Shown piece after piece: positions 22,478 to 33,352 of a stretch of 64,000 bases of DNA (positions within the stretch are counted from its first letter, which is position 1; each line of letters begins with the position of its first letter). Under the pieces are notes generated by a model that was not told the origin of the DNA, did not search any database, and saw only the letters and a program-made list of their open reading frames with translations. The DNA is from Mimachlamys varia (Eukaryota; Mollusca; Bivalvia; Pectinida; Pectinidae): positions 16,189,625 to 16,253,624 of the forward strand of contig OX392542.1 in assembly GCA_947623455.1 (NCBI GenBank). The letters run 5' to 3'. The position numbers were made by a program, and so were the translations under genes.

Positions 22478-24403
22478 TATAATTGTCATAGGTAAACTAC
22501 TTGTGTAGACCGGAGTGATGCCAGTCCGGATTTAAGGAACGTTTGGCAGCTCATGCAATGTAACCGAAGTAACCACTTGCTTTAATGGCCGATACTGTTA
22601 TTCAAACATATCCTCTCCATATAGCAGCACTTAAACTATCTTTATCACTTATTTATCGTCTCACGGAAATACCGCGATTCCGTGAAATCGGTGACGGACT
22701 CTGCCAAGGCGACAATAAATACCTCAGAATGAATTTCGCTTCACGTGAGCTAGAACATGCACGTGCGCCAAGCTGCCACGAGAGAAGCTGTTTGTAGGTA
22801 CAGTCAGTATGTCGCGATGCTGTCATCATTCACTGGTTTCATGGAAGTTAAAAAATAAATGTACACAATGTTGTCAATCAAACAATTACTGCATGCAAAT
22901 TGCTTACGTCACATCTTTAAACAATTGCCAATATGTCACTGAATGTCTATTGTGTTTAATTTAGTTTGTCGGGGAAAAATCGGTGTCTTTCTTCTATAAT
23001 TATCTTCTTTAAGATCCGAAAATCCCTTATGTAATAATAAAAATATTTCGAGGTCCTTATAAACTGCTTTATCACAACCGATCGGTCGTTTCAGCCGGTT
23101 CACAAAATATTATCCGTGGTTATAGGTCCAGCAACTAGTCAATATCATTATCAACTCCCTGGGGAGCATACAACCGGTGCTGCCATTTCGACGCCCGCAG
23201 CTAGCATTCTATAATTTCTAACACTGCCCAAACACGCAGACATTTACAGCTGAGTACAAACGAAGTAACATATCTTGTTCAAGGATACAAGGCAAGTGCC
23301 GGCGTCTTACCACTAGACCACCGTGCCTCTTTATGTTTATCATTCAAACATTTACAAAAATGTATCTACAGGGCTATCGGTTTGTTCCACTGAATAACAT
23401 TATCTAACCATTTTAATGGTCAAACATGTCAAATCTGTTCTAAATACCTTCTTTAAGGGTCAATGGGTGATATATTAATTACATTTGGTATGGTATATTC
23501 ATGTAATCGGAAAGACAATTAAAATGTGTTATCTCAATAAGCAACAGCTTGGCCCTATCTTAAGGTCACAAAGGTAAGATCTGTTTCAATTTACAAAAAA
23601 ACATACTCAAGATTCGACCTGTTACACAAATGATTGAGATTTCACACCAAATACCTTCCTATGGATCAAACATGTTTTGTTTGTTTGTTTTTTTTTTTAA
23701 TAGGAATTTTGATAGGTTGACCCTTACATGTCAACTTAATTGCACCAAATAGATGTTTGTCGTTAAAGATCTATCAGACGGACGAACATGACTACCAAAC
23801 TCTCAAGCAGAACCAGGAAGTGTTTTATAAAAATAAACCTATGTGAAAGTTATTTTTAAACAGTTCATGTTAAATCGATTATTTTTGTATAAGTTACCTT
23901 ACTGCACTTACGACGATTTGAAACCCGTGTGTCATCAGGTATTTTAATGCAAATATTGAGATAAGTTGGTTATATTTTGCCTATGGTAACTGTAAATAAT
24001 ATCAACACTTGGATTGAAGAGACAATCGAGACGACATTGAAACCTTTCCATTTCCCGCGGACCGAGTATGCATCCTTAGTTTAATGATGTTACCGCACTG
24101 TTTATTCCATGTTATATAATCATCTGTTATATCATTTTTATCTCGGTCCTAAGAAGCTTGGTTAGGCCCAGATAACAGTGCCAGGCTTGGGAGCAGCTGT
24201 TAGTGGTATTGGAGTTTTAATTGAATATTTAATAATTCATTTCGAATCGTCCAATTATCGCCAGATATATTGATACGCGTGTAATTAGATTGTGGAATTT
24301 GAAAATCTAAATAGACGTCATCAAGTAAAAGTTATATAGGACTTCAGGTACGTCCTTAAATTAAGGTTCTCTGTTTAAACCTTGCGCTGTGTTTAAGGAC
24401 TGG
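22478..24403. other. mostly featureless stretch with one tRNA-like fragment
   Basis: No supported gene. The frame 22585-22797 has no recognisable domain. Around 23281-23330 a minus-strand tRNA-like fragment is described separately. The rest is AT-rich. Confidence 0.4.
23281..23330 (-). mobile_element. tRNA-like SINE head fragment
   Basis: On the minus strand it reads GAGGCACGGTGGTCTAGTGG then TAAGACGCCGGCAC, a typical Gly/Glu/Asp-like tRNA 5' half with an A box. No matching B box or acceptor stem follows. Probably the head of a degraded SINE whose body extends to about 23180. Confidence 0.4.
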
Positions 24404-24795
24404 TGGCCGTCGTGGCAAAGTGGTTAATGTGACTGACATTCTGCTACCACTAGCCCTCTACCTCTGGGTCACGATGGCCAAATGAATAATGTGATTGACA
24501 TTCTGCTACCACTAGCCCTCTACCTCTAGGTCACGATGGCCAAATGAATAATGTGACTGATGTTCTGCTACCACTAACCCTCCACCTCTGGGCGACGATG
24601 GCCAAATGAATAATGTGACTGATATTCTGCTACCACTAGCCCTTCACCACTAGATCGCGAGCTCGAGACCTACGCGGGTCAGTTGCCAGGTAATGGCCGT
24701 TGTTCGGTGGTTTTTATATGGGAACTCCGGTTTTCCGCTAACACTAAATCATGGCACGTTCATGAACACCCATTAACAGGATGTAATACACAAAC
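24404..24795 (+). mobile_element. SINE S2 with its head amplified four times in 62-bp steps
   Basis: The tRNA-like head of S2 (A box in GGCCGTCGTGGCAAAGTGG plus the spacer to CCACTAGCCCTCTACCTCT) is tandemly repeated at offsets 24414, 24476, 24538 and 24600, exactly 62 bases apart. A single B-box region (GCGAGCTCGAGACC) and a normal S2 body and tail follow (CAGTTGCCAGGTAATGGCCG, then CATTAACAGGATGTAATAC). Within the array the A box has drifted to GGCCAAATGAATAATGTG in the three inner units. Confidence 0.75.
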
Positions 24796-25499
24796 ACACC
24801 GAACTTAATTAGAGGTAATTAAAGGGGTCTATGTATAACGTACATGATAAACTGCTCTGTTTTCGTAGAGTATCATTGCATGACTAACAGTAGGGTTCTA
24901 TGCAAATAGAGCTATTTTTTGTTAACGCCCATTCGTATTTTTTTCGCAGTAAATTTTCCGTTCATTTATATAAATTATGAAAAACGTAATCGTTTACATT
25001 CCTGGGTTAGAATATGAAACGAGAGCTTGAATGCGCAACTCATTCAATCAGTGAAAATAACGAAAAACGTTCACAAGCCAAAACCCTGCTGGCACGGGCA
25101 GTGCCTTTAGATACATTAACCAGGGTATGGCAACTTCTCCTCTAGACATTCTGAGGGGGAGAGAACTTATTCAATAACTGGGAATATTTTCGTTAGAGTA
25201 CAAAAACCCTTGGAAAAGTGGGAATATTTTTTTGTATATGGAAAGCCCCGTTGAAGTGAAAATATGTTCCTAATTCCTGTTATTATTTAAGAACATTATA
25301 TGGAAACTCACGGAGAAGTAGGAATATTTTTCTTATTAAGTGTACTGACACCCCCGCCCACGCCCCATCAGAAAGTCTTTATGAAAGGTATCATGTATAT
25401 AGTAACATAGTTCCAAGTTCTTTTGTTTGGCACTCAATTTGTCGAAAGCCCGTTAATCAACACAACAACAAAAAACAAACAAAACATACAACTTCTTTG
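24796..25499. other. gene-free stretch with imperfect repeats
   Basis: Between 25150 and 25350 the words GGGAATATTTT, GTGGGAATATTTTT and GTAGGAATATTTTTC recur three times at about 50-130-base spacing, too diverged to define a unit. Nothing else supported. Confidence 0.4.
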
Positions 25500-25880
25500 T
25501 CTGGGTTTTTTTTTCTTCTTTTTTTTCCCTGTATATAATACTGGTGATTAGTTTTCATTACAGTAATGGAAAACAAAATCGTTATTTGATGTCTGAATGT
25601 ATGGTTCTTTGTTTGAGTATTTTATATTTCTCTTTTCTTCTTTCTTCCCGTTTTTTGTTTTTTTGTTTTTTCTTTAATTCGTAGATCTGTATATAATACT
25701 AGTTATCAGTTTTCATTACAGTAATGGAAAACAAAACCGTTATTGAAGCCTGAATATATGGGAAAATGTTACAGTTCCTTTGTCCTGATTTTTTTATTCC
25801 TTTTTTTCTTCTTTCTTTCTTTTCCTTCTTTATGTATCAAGTAATGGTAACTTGTTTTCATTACTGTAATGGAAAACAAA
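25500..25880 (+). repeat. three-copy repeat of pyrimidine tract plus palindrome
   Basis: A near-perfect 24-bp palindrome, GTTTTCATTAC-AG/TG-type centre-TAATGGAAAAC, occurs at 25551-25574, 25709-25732 and 25854-25877. Each copy is preceded by a long C/T tract (TTTTTCTTCTTTTTTTTCC style). The first two are also preceded by CTGTATATAATACT. Spacings are 158 and 145 bases. Confidence 0.8.
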
Positions 25881-26730
25881 ACAAAAAAAATGAGAAATAA
25901 ATACCAAGTGTTAGATATGAAAATTGATAAGGACAGTCGGCCCAGCAGCGAGAATCCTGGTAAAGATTAAAGATAATTGTATGTTCTCTAAGAAAAAAGC
26001 AACGCAGTGTAAAATCTGCTATCAGTGTTCTGCAGACAATTACACGAGAAACCATATAGCAGATATGATTTAATAAAAATGATTTGATCATAAAACATAA
26101 ATGATTTCAAAAACCACAATCAACCAAAATCCTCAGAACTAGGAATTATTAAAACTTAATCACGAAGAAGGTGGACCAACATATTATCTATCCGCGCCAA
26201 CCTTAATGTAATTTGTACACACTAATGCTGTGCTGTATTAGTGTGGTGATGTACGTACCGTAATTAGCGCCACTGGCAACTTTAAACATCCTCGAAGTTT
26301 GTGGCGCCTCGTAAATCGAGATTTTTGGTATTTGTAATGTGTTGTACTGTTTCTCATCTAAGAGATAGACGGAGGGCCAGGCACGGCACCGCCCGTGATG
26401 CTAATTTTGATTTAAGTGTTATGTAAAGCAGACGCGATTTTCCCGTGCATTACCAACATTCCGAATGTAATAAAAATCACTAAGAACATAACTACTTGTT
26501 GTGATGTCCAAATGTTTGATCAGAAAGTTTTACAAAGCCAGCAACGTGTACTAGTCTTATTTCATCCGCCAATGAAACGCTTCGTAGATAAAACAGCAGT
26601 GTTAAATGTGTTCCCATATATAGACTGGGCGAGAATTGTGTGTATCGTACATTGTTTTTTTGTTTTCATGACAAACAAATAATCAATACCTATTATCAAA
26701 TGCGTCACACATGTGAAAAATGAAATCAGA
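25881..26730. other. gene-free stretch with one hairpin
   Basis: CACACTAAT at 26218-26226 pairs perfectly with ATTAGTGTG at 26237-26245 across a 10-base loop. The frame 26416-26682 has no recognisable product. Confidence 0.4.
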
Positions 26731-27055
26731 GATTACGGAAGCGTCAACAAAACCATAATCCGAAATCATAATCGATTACCCGTAAACTTGTGGCAAGATA
26801 TGAACAAAGGAAAGATTTCCACGGAGATCCTTGAAAAAATACAAGATACTTTTTCTGGACCAGGTGTTGCAGAAGAGTAAGCGTCTTTTGCTTCATCGAC
26901 GACACTCGCCATGTAAATCTTGGTCATATCCAAGTAAACCTTACATCATCAAAATGAGAATTATTCCGGCATCATTCTCAACAACGACAAAAGGGCATAC
27001 TAAAGAGCATATACAATAACGCCTAACTTTATTGATTCCAAGGATACAGAATATC
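26731..27055 (-). repeat. dispersed repeat R, near full-length minus copy
   Basis: Shows GGAAGCGTCAACAAAACCAT, AGATATGAACAAAGGAAAG, GCAGAAGAGTAAGCGTC and GACGACACTCGCCATG. It continues, like the copy at 11125, through AAGGGCATACTAAAGAGCAT to about 27055. Confidence 0.75.
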
Positions 27056-27671
27056 TCTCCATGAGATGAAGATTGCGACTAGAAAACTTGATCATAGTAA
27101 ACTTATGCCATCATAATATTATGTTCTATCTATATCTATATGCAATACTACACATATCTAGAGACCAGCATGCCTTTACTGCAGCTTTATGTATTGAATC
27201 CTCGTGTATGTTATATCAACCTACAAATATGCTTACATGTACCTACCTTTAGTCTAATTTTGGGGAAATCCCATTTTCTCGATTAATATTCAATTTAACC
27301 GAATTAGTGTCTTGCGATTCGATTTTTTCCCAATCTTACTTGTAATAATTACGACGTTTCTGATGCAAACGAAATTGGTTACATTCGTTTAAACTGAATT
27401 CCTTATTACTTCATTTTAGCAAGTTCTCAGTTTGCATAACTGATTTCCTCATTTGAAATATATTATAGAAGCTAGAAAACGCCCGAGGAACTAGCATGGG
27501 GTGTTTTATAATTTAAAGTAAAGCTATAACCACGATAGTTTGTACTCCGTACTCGACTGTCAGGCTCTGTAGTAGCATTGTTGTCTTGCTCCACTGAGCG
27601 ACTGGCAATAATCATACACAACGCAAATATCATATTAGCTCATCGAAGGACGTAGACTGGATTAAAAATAA
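27056..27671. other. gene-free stretch, nothing recognised
   Basis: AT-rich. On the minus strand this would be the sequence downstream of the broken coiled-coil gene at 27925-28306, but no continuation of that frame is recognisable after the SINE. Confidence 0.4.
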
Positions 27672-27681
27672 CCTAACTCTG

Positions 27682-27914
27682 GATATATAAAATAAACTTT
27701 ATTATGTAGCAAGTTATCCAACTTATATAAATCGCTCTTGTTGGCCCGGATATTAGCGCGCGAGGGGTCTTGTTGGGGGAGGACACCGGGGCACCCGGAA
27801 AAACCCCGCGTGGTCTGGCAGGTGACCCCATACCTTTTCACGTCCAGTCGAGGACTCGAACCCCGGCCGCGTTGGTAAAAGGCAAGTGCGCCATCCAATA
27901 CACCACCCGACCAC
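27682..27914 (-). mobile_element. tRNA-derived SINE, family S1, with perfect 10-bp target duplication
   Basis: Minus-strand head GGTGGTCGGGTGGTGTATTG (A box) and GGGGTTCGAGTCC (B box); body ACTGGACGTGAAAAGG, CCGGTGTCCTCC and CGCGCTAATATCCGGGCCAA; tail ATAAGTTGGATAACTTGC. It is flanked by CCTAACTCTG at 27672-27681 and at 27915-27924. Because the duplicated bases belong to the host sequence, the copy marks an insertion into the pseudogene at 27925-28306. This is the cleanest of four S1 copies (others at 33130, 47199 and 49957). Confidence 0.9.
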
Positions 27915-27924
27915 CCTAACTCTG

Positions 27925-28306
27925 TAGCTTGACAGACATCTTTCAACTTTAATTGGACCTTTGCATTGAATTTGTATTTGTCCTCACATCACCTCTTAGT
28001 GAATTTGTATTTGTCCTCACATCTCCTCTTAGTGAATTTGTATTTGTCCTCACATCTCCTCTTAGTGAACTTGTAAGCATCTGCGGCGTTAGTAAGATTT
28101 TGCTGTAACTTTGTCATCTGTGCCTCTGAAGAAGTAGACATCCTGGATTCGAAAGCGTCGAGCTTACTGGTAATAAGCATGTCTAAATGCGACAGAACTT
28201 GGTTCTGTGAACTCGCCACTGCCTCCGTTACTTTATTAAAAATAGAGTCATGAATTTCGGAACCTAACTGATCTCCCTCAATAGCTAGGAAATCGCCCGA
28301 AAACAA
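27925..28306 (-). pseudogene. broken transposon-type coiled-coil gene with 33-bp internal triplication
   Basis: The minus-strand frame from 28306 down to 27989 codes a hydrophilic helical segment (SSQNQVLSHLDML, KLDAFESRM, AQMTKLQQNL) followed by the 11-residue unit YKFTKRRCEDK, perfectly repeated. The third unit carries an in-frame TGA. The same frame then resumes as CEDKYKFNAKVQLKLKDV and CQATELG until SINE S1 interrupts it at 27924. The pattern of an N-terminal helix followed by a YKFxxKxxxxQYxFN-like box resembles proteins of bivalve mobile elements (tyrosine-recombinase or reverse-transcriptase types), recalled rather than searched. No ATG opens the frame (the first codon is TTG), so the true 5' end is missing or spliced. 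Confidence 0.55.
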
Positions 28307-29720
28307 AGCTTAAAATTTAGAATCGACCGTCCGTCCTGCTAAGGCAACTAGAAATGACCACCCCGGCAACATCTACGACCCGTGTACCCTTGTAGATGTA
28401 CATGTGACACCCTTCTGCTGTTCGTGCCGCACGAGACAAAGTATTCCCGCTTCTACTACGAACCGCGGGGAATATTTTAACCTCTAGCGACACATTCGCT
28501 GAGTAGGCCTAATCTCCGGTACCAGTAATTAAACATAACAGTCGCTTCAGCAATGACGAGACTAGGTTACCCGGGGACAACATTTTATCGCCCTCGTCTC
28601 TGCTCCAGATGTTATTAACAGTGTCAACATACTTGATAGTACATTTTTTTTTTGTTAAATGTGTAAACCTACATGTATATCAGGCGTATATATTGTGTTT
28701 AGATGTATTTATTATTAGCGCAATTCCGTACAAAAAGGTTTGGTTTCTTTAATTTCAGGTCATGAATTGTGTACAGGTCCCTGATCAGCAGCGCCCCCTA
28801 GGAAGTTTGATTGACAAGGAACCTTAATTATCCTAAACAAAGTAAGTGATTGGAATGGAAACTACCGCAGAATGCCAGTGTATCGAATTAATATTGTACA
28901 GGGTGCCAATATTTCTAATCACATTTATTGTATCCCCCGCCATAGAAACAGTGCCTCGATATTACGATTGAATTTGATAATCTGTCCCTAAGACCTCTTC
29001 GTCTGTATCATGTTGTCTAAACTATTTTCTGTATGCGGTTCATATTTCTGTAAAACGGTTATAGACTCATCTCCCTAGTTCATATCGTAGACTCGGGGAG
29101 TATGGCTTCGGGCTCTATCGGAGGGATCATTTACATACAGCTACATAACGCTGCTGGCATTTTAGATGAACATTTTACGACATAATAAGAAAATGTACCT
29201 CAGTCGTCTGCGCTAGCCCAGCTTGTAACGTGGGCAATGTATATATAAAAGGCTCTCTCGGCGATCTTTGTCGTCAGAGGCGGGTGATGGGCCATTTCTG
29301 ACTGCCACGACTAAAAGCTATATATATTCCATCAAACGTTTATGACAGTCTCGTACGTGATATTAAATTTGTCATCAAACTTGATGTATATACGCGCTGT
29401 TTCTATCAACCCACAAAGAAGCCACTTTCAGTTACGACATTAAAAGTATCAATTAATGTATTGAGCGTCAGGCAAATTGATGTGAATGATCTGTTATTTG
29501 ACCTGCTGTATTTGGTAGTGAAAGCCTCCCTAAGTGATCCCCAGGGTGTCTGGGAGCGTTTCTGTGTAGTTGTTTTGTTCTCCAAGAGGTGAGTGTAGTC
29601 TGTTACAGACACTAACTATCACTTCCTTCTTTATGAAATTAATCTGCTCCGCAGTTTGTGATTTCTCATTCTGTTCGATTTGTCAGTCTACTGCAGTCTG
29701 GCTTGTCAGCAAACGATCGG
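28307..29720. other. gene-free stretch with promoter-like words
   Basis: Contains a CTCF-like motif (28789-28802, listed separately) and a canonical TATA-box word, TATATAAAAGG, at about 29241-29251 with no recognised gene downstream. The minus-strand frame 29406-29612 has no recognisable product. Confidence 0.35.
28789..28802 (-). promoter_or_regulatory. CTCF-like motif
   Basis: Minus-strand CCTAGGGGGCGCTG matches the 3' core of the CTCF site (TAGGGGGCGC), but the bases upstream of the core (TT) do not fit. CTCF is present in bilaterians with a conserved DNA-binding domain. Motif match only; occupancy unknown. Confidence 0.35.
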
Positions 29721-29790
29721 GATAAGGAAGACTGGTATCCAGTTTATAAGTCTTGTATGTAGTATATAAGCCCTGTATTAGTTTATTATA
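29721..29790 (+). repeat. 20-bp minisatellite, left part
   Basis: Units CCAGTTTATAAGTCTTGTAT, GTAGTATATAAGCCCTGTAT and TAGTTTATTATAAG match the array that resumes at about 30355. The two halves are separated by the hairpin MITE 29791-30342. Confidence 0.8.
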
Positions 29791-30342
29791 AGACTCTTTC
29801 ATATGCGTGTATGTAGGAAAGGGATATTCCACCCGAGGGGTCACAAAATGAGGTGAAAACCGAGGCTTGCCGAGGGTTTTACCACATTTTGTGATCCCGA
29901 GGGTGGAATATCCCTATCCTACATACACACATAATGAAAGAGTCTTTTTCTCTCATATCAACTATCCGAATAAGCTCAAAAACCATGAAAATATGTTTGA
30001 ACAGGCTACCATTTTGAAATTTCAACTTTTTCCTTGAGCTTTTTTGACGAAAACGAATTAGACAGCGAGTTTAAACATACCCTATATTTGCAAACAAAGT
30101 TTGCCCAGAAAAATTAATCTCCTCTTCCTGGTGTTTATGGTTAAAATTTTGTGAAAGGTTTTAATTTTATCACGCCGTCGTTTTCTCATTCCGGCATCAG
30201 AGTTTACCGTATTCGTGACGCCACGTCATTGTTTAGCCATTGTGACGTCACGTCGCGTGAAATGCTATGTAAGATAGATTTTTCTTACATAGCTTTCTTA
30301 CATGGGCAAACTCTATCCAACATGGCGAGATATGAGAGAAAA
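29791..30342 (-). mobile_element. hairpin MITE, copy 2, inserted in a minisatellite
   Basis: The left 155 bases (29791-29945) form a nearly complete hairpin: AGACTCTTTCAT pairs with ATGAAAGAGTCT, CCTACATAC-type words pair with GTATGTAGG, and CACAAAATG pairs with CATTTTGTG around a CGAGGCTTGCCGAGG centre. The rest is the reverse complement of copy 1 (19607-20096), including GTGACGTCAC and GCTATGTAAG. The outer ends share TCTTTCATAT / ATATGAGAGA, and TCTCTCATATC also recurs just inside the hairpin at 29949. No transposase; it moved with help from another element, if at all. Confidence 0.8.
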
Positions 30343-30354
30343 GCATTTTATTTA

Positions 30355-30600
30355 GATTGTAAGTTTTGAATTAAGTTTATAAGTCTAGTATCTAGTTTAT
30401 AAGTCGTTATCTAGTTAATAAGCCTTTTATCCAGTTTACCAGCCTTGTATCTAGTTAATAAGCCTTTTATCTATTTAATAATCCTTGTGTCTAGTTTACC
30501 AGCCTAATATCTAGTTTACCAGCCTTGTATCTTGTCTATAAGACATGTATTGAGTCTATAGACCATGATTTTTAGATAACAATCCTTGTATCTATAAGAC
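30355..30600 (+). repeat. 20-bp minisatellite, right part, about 12 units
   Basis: Units such as AGTTAATAAGCCTTTTATCC, AGTTTACCAGCCTTGTATCT and ATTTAATAATCCTTGTGTCT keep an almost exact 20-base step. Later units degrade toward 30600. Continuous in phase and type with 29721-29790. Confidence 0.85.
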
Positions 30601-32385
30601 AGCAGTCGGTTCTGTTAGTACACAGCTTGGTCTGTCAGGTAACGATTTGGATTGACAATCGTGATTCTAATTTATCAGCCGGCATTCAGTTCCGAAATCA
30701 GAGAAGTTTGGTGTGTCGATCGGTGACGATCTAGTTTGTCAGAGGTTTAATGTTAGGGATTGCTTTTGTAGTATATGTTTCGATTTTCCAGTAAAGACAA
30801 CAGTTCTGTTTCAGACTACAGTCCAATAAATATAATATGTTGAATAAGAGATACAATTTGCAAGCCACTAGTCAACATCTACCACTCTCTAGCAATTTTC
30901 ATATAAAACATCCTGGCCTGTGTTGACGTCATCATCGTGGTGACGTCATAATTGTAGATTGTGTAAGTCAAACTACATGTATGTTGAATTTCATTAAGCA
31001 TGCTTCAATTTCTTTGATGTTGATACTCGGAAAATGGTTAATATATTTTGCAATATCTGAACTGTGTGGAATATTTACAAGAAAACAAAATACAGACAGT
31101 AAAGCCATATCGAAACAGTTCCATACTTACAGGTGATTAGCGAAATGAAATGGTCAGGATACGCTTGCTTTATCAGACCGAATTTTAAAGATGTCATGGT
31201 GAAGCTGGGTTTACCGGATAGATTATACAGATATTTTGTTTACTGAAACATGATTTTTACGGTAGTTTTTTTTTTAAACTAAATTAATCAGATACATTAC
31301 TGTATGTTTGCCGATCAAGGATTCTAGCACGTGATGAAAAGATCGCTGTCTATGGGTAAAGGTCACCTGTATCTTAGCAACGGTCAGCTGTTCTTTTGGG
31401 AAGGTCGCCTGTATCTTAGTTACGGACAGCTGTTCCTTTGTCAATGTTTAATCAATCTTTATTGATAAACTTATTGACCTGTTTCATGTAGGCAAAACTT
31501 AATTAAGCCCCTACCAAAAAGATATTCTTCCTTATATTTATAAGACTTATTTAACATGCTGTGTACAAATAGTACCCAGGGTATTATATATGTAGGAAAG
31601 GCATCTAGGAAACATGTAAACTATACTCCTGCAGAATGGCTTGTTTGGGTAATTATTTTGTAATTTATATTTATATTCGTCTGTGCTAGATTTTTTTCAT
31701 ATCTTTTCGGCCTAAAAAAGGTAAAAATACCATTCTGAATTTCGTTATCCTTTCCTTTTTTGTACATATATTCCGGAAAAGTCGAGCGGCATCTAATTTT
31801 GATTTTGAATTAAGTTGTTATCGAAGGAATAAAAATACGCGGGTGTAACTTACCTATTTTTATGTATCCGAGTCGCTAAAAAAAGACAAATCCCACAAAC
31901 TGTACGTAAAAGTCATAATAGTTGTCAAGCAACAATCAAACATTAGTTATACATAGAACAGAAATCCTAGAAATAACCATGACGTCATTCAATACGGCAC
32001 ATGTCACCAACTCATTGCAGTGGGAAGTCAAATTATCCGTTTATAGAAAGAGAAGCCATATCGTACCACATTTAATTGCCAGAAATGATCGAGCGCGAAA
32101 AAAAAAGATTAACTGTGTAATGAAAGTGATTTTCAATTTAAACACGAATTGCTTTGTAGGCGCTTAACCGAATTTGATGATATTATTTTTCAGAAATAAA
32201 AGCATTTAATTTAGTGAATCTTTGTAATTAGTTTGCTAATAACAATTATCTAAACACAAATAATTATCATCGTGGCAAATTTATTGATCGCATAAAGAAT
32301 TTGGGGAGTGCTGGCAATGGGATTAAACATTGATTTGTTGTCATAGACAGTTGTATTTCTGTGCTTTATTGATATCGTCATTGCG
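30601..32385. other. gene-free stretch with small repeats
   Basis: Holds a CRE pair (30924-30948) and a two-copy repeat at about 31357-31440, in which AAGGTCACCTGTATCTTAG and CAGCTGTTC recur about 42 bases apart. Other frames, including 31922-32167, have no recognisable product. Confidence 0.4.
30924..30948. promoter_or_regulatory. pair of cAMP-response elements
   Basis: Two perfect TGACGTCA palindromes at 30924-30931 and 30941-30948, both followed by T, 17 bases start to start. CREB/ATF proteins bind this word across animals. No gene is recognised next to them. Confidence 0.4.
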
Positions 32386-32389
32386 TAAC

Positions 32390-32500
32390 AGGTCAGGAAT
32401 TAATATTCACGGCCAGTCCGCGATTCGAACCCTGGACCTCCCGAACTCTAGACGGACGCCCAACCAATTGAGCTGCCTGGTCGCCAGGAATCGCCCCAGA
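32390..32500 (-). mobile_element. tRNA-like SINE head, family S4
   Basis: On the minus strand: CAGGCAGCTCAATTGGTTGG (A box), GTCCGTCTAGAGTTCGGGAG, then GGGTTCGAATCGCGG (B box), followed by a CTGGCCGTGAATATTAATTC body. Related bivalve SINEs share the GTCCGTCTAGAGTTC block (recalled). The acceptor stem does not pair well enough for a working tRNA. Confidence 0.65.
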
Positions 32501-33129
32501 CTATGTCTGTCCATAATATGACAAAAGCAAAGCCTCCAAAGAGCGTAAAGCTTTAGTAAATCTCTGATATTTACTGAGAATCATTCATGTACTGGTTCAA
32601 ATTTCAAAAAAAAAGAGATCAAATTTTCATAATTTAAAGTCAGTAAGTCGAAAAAAAACAGATCCCCATGCAATGACAGTTCATTTCGCTATATGGCCAC
32701 CTTTCTAGTTCCTTGCAATCAACACCATGTCAAAGAAAATGCTTTAGTGATGACGTCTGTCAAGCATGTGTATGACCATGAATCTACGTGCGTTCCACTT
32801 CCTGTTTCGATTGTTTTACTCTGCAGTTTTGACGACCTTGATCCCGCTTTGACAGTACTATAGTTCTATTGCAGTGGTCCTAACTGACGTACCAGTTCTA
32901 TTTATAAGATATTTGTCCTAAATCGAGTCACTGTCCTGTCTCAGTAACCCTGTATTTCGTTGTACATACTATTTCTTTAATAGAAGTAAACTTTGACAGT
33001 TATATTACAAATGATTTTATACATTGTATTTTGACCTCGACAATACTAGCGTTTCCCTTGATTTTGTATTCCAACTTCACTTCCCTCGTCTTTCCTATAA
33101 TATTAAATACTAAACATACCTTCTCTGAC

Positions 33130-33352
33130 CTAGATCGGGGGTTGCAGTGGATAGCGCATTTGTCTTTCACTAAGGATTTCCCAATCGGACGTGAAACGGA
33201 ATTGAGTCACCTGCCCGACCACGTTGGTTTTCTCAGAGTACTCCGGTTTCCTACCACTATAAGACTCCATTGCGAGCCAACATTCGGGTCAACAAGAGTG
33301 ATTAATATAAGTTGGAAAACTTGTTTCATAAATTTTGTAAAATAAAAAAGTT
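33130..33352 (+). mobile_element. tRNA-derived SINE, family S1
   Basis: GGGGGTTGCAGTGGATAGCG head, a decayed B box near ATTTCCCAATCGGACG, body GTGAAACGGAATTGAGTCAC, GACCACGTTGGTTTTC and ACTCCGGTTTCCT, tail TGATTAATATAAGTTGG and CTTGTTTCATAAATTTTG. Collinear with the S1 copy at 49957 throughout. The frame 33031-33345 is a shadow of it. Confidence 0.8.

Noticed and set aside
29241..29251. TATA box of a real promoter
   Set aside because: TATATAAAAGG is a perfect word, but no exon or frame follows and such words are frequent in AT-rich DNA.
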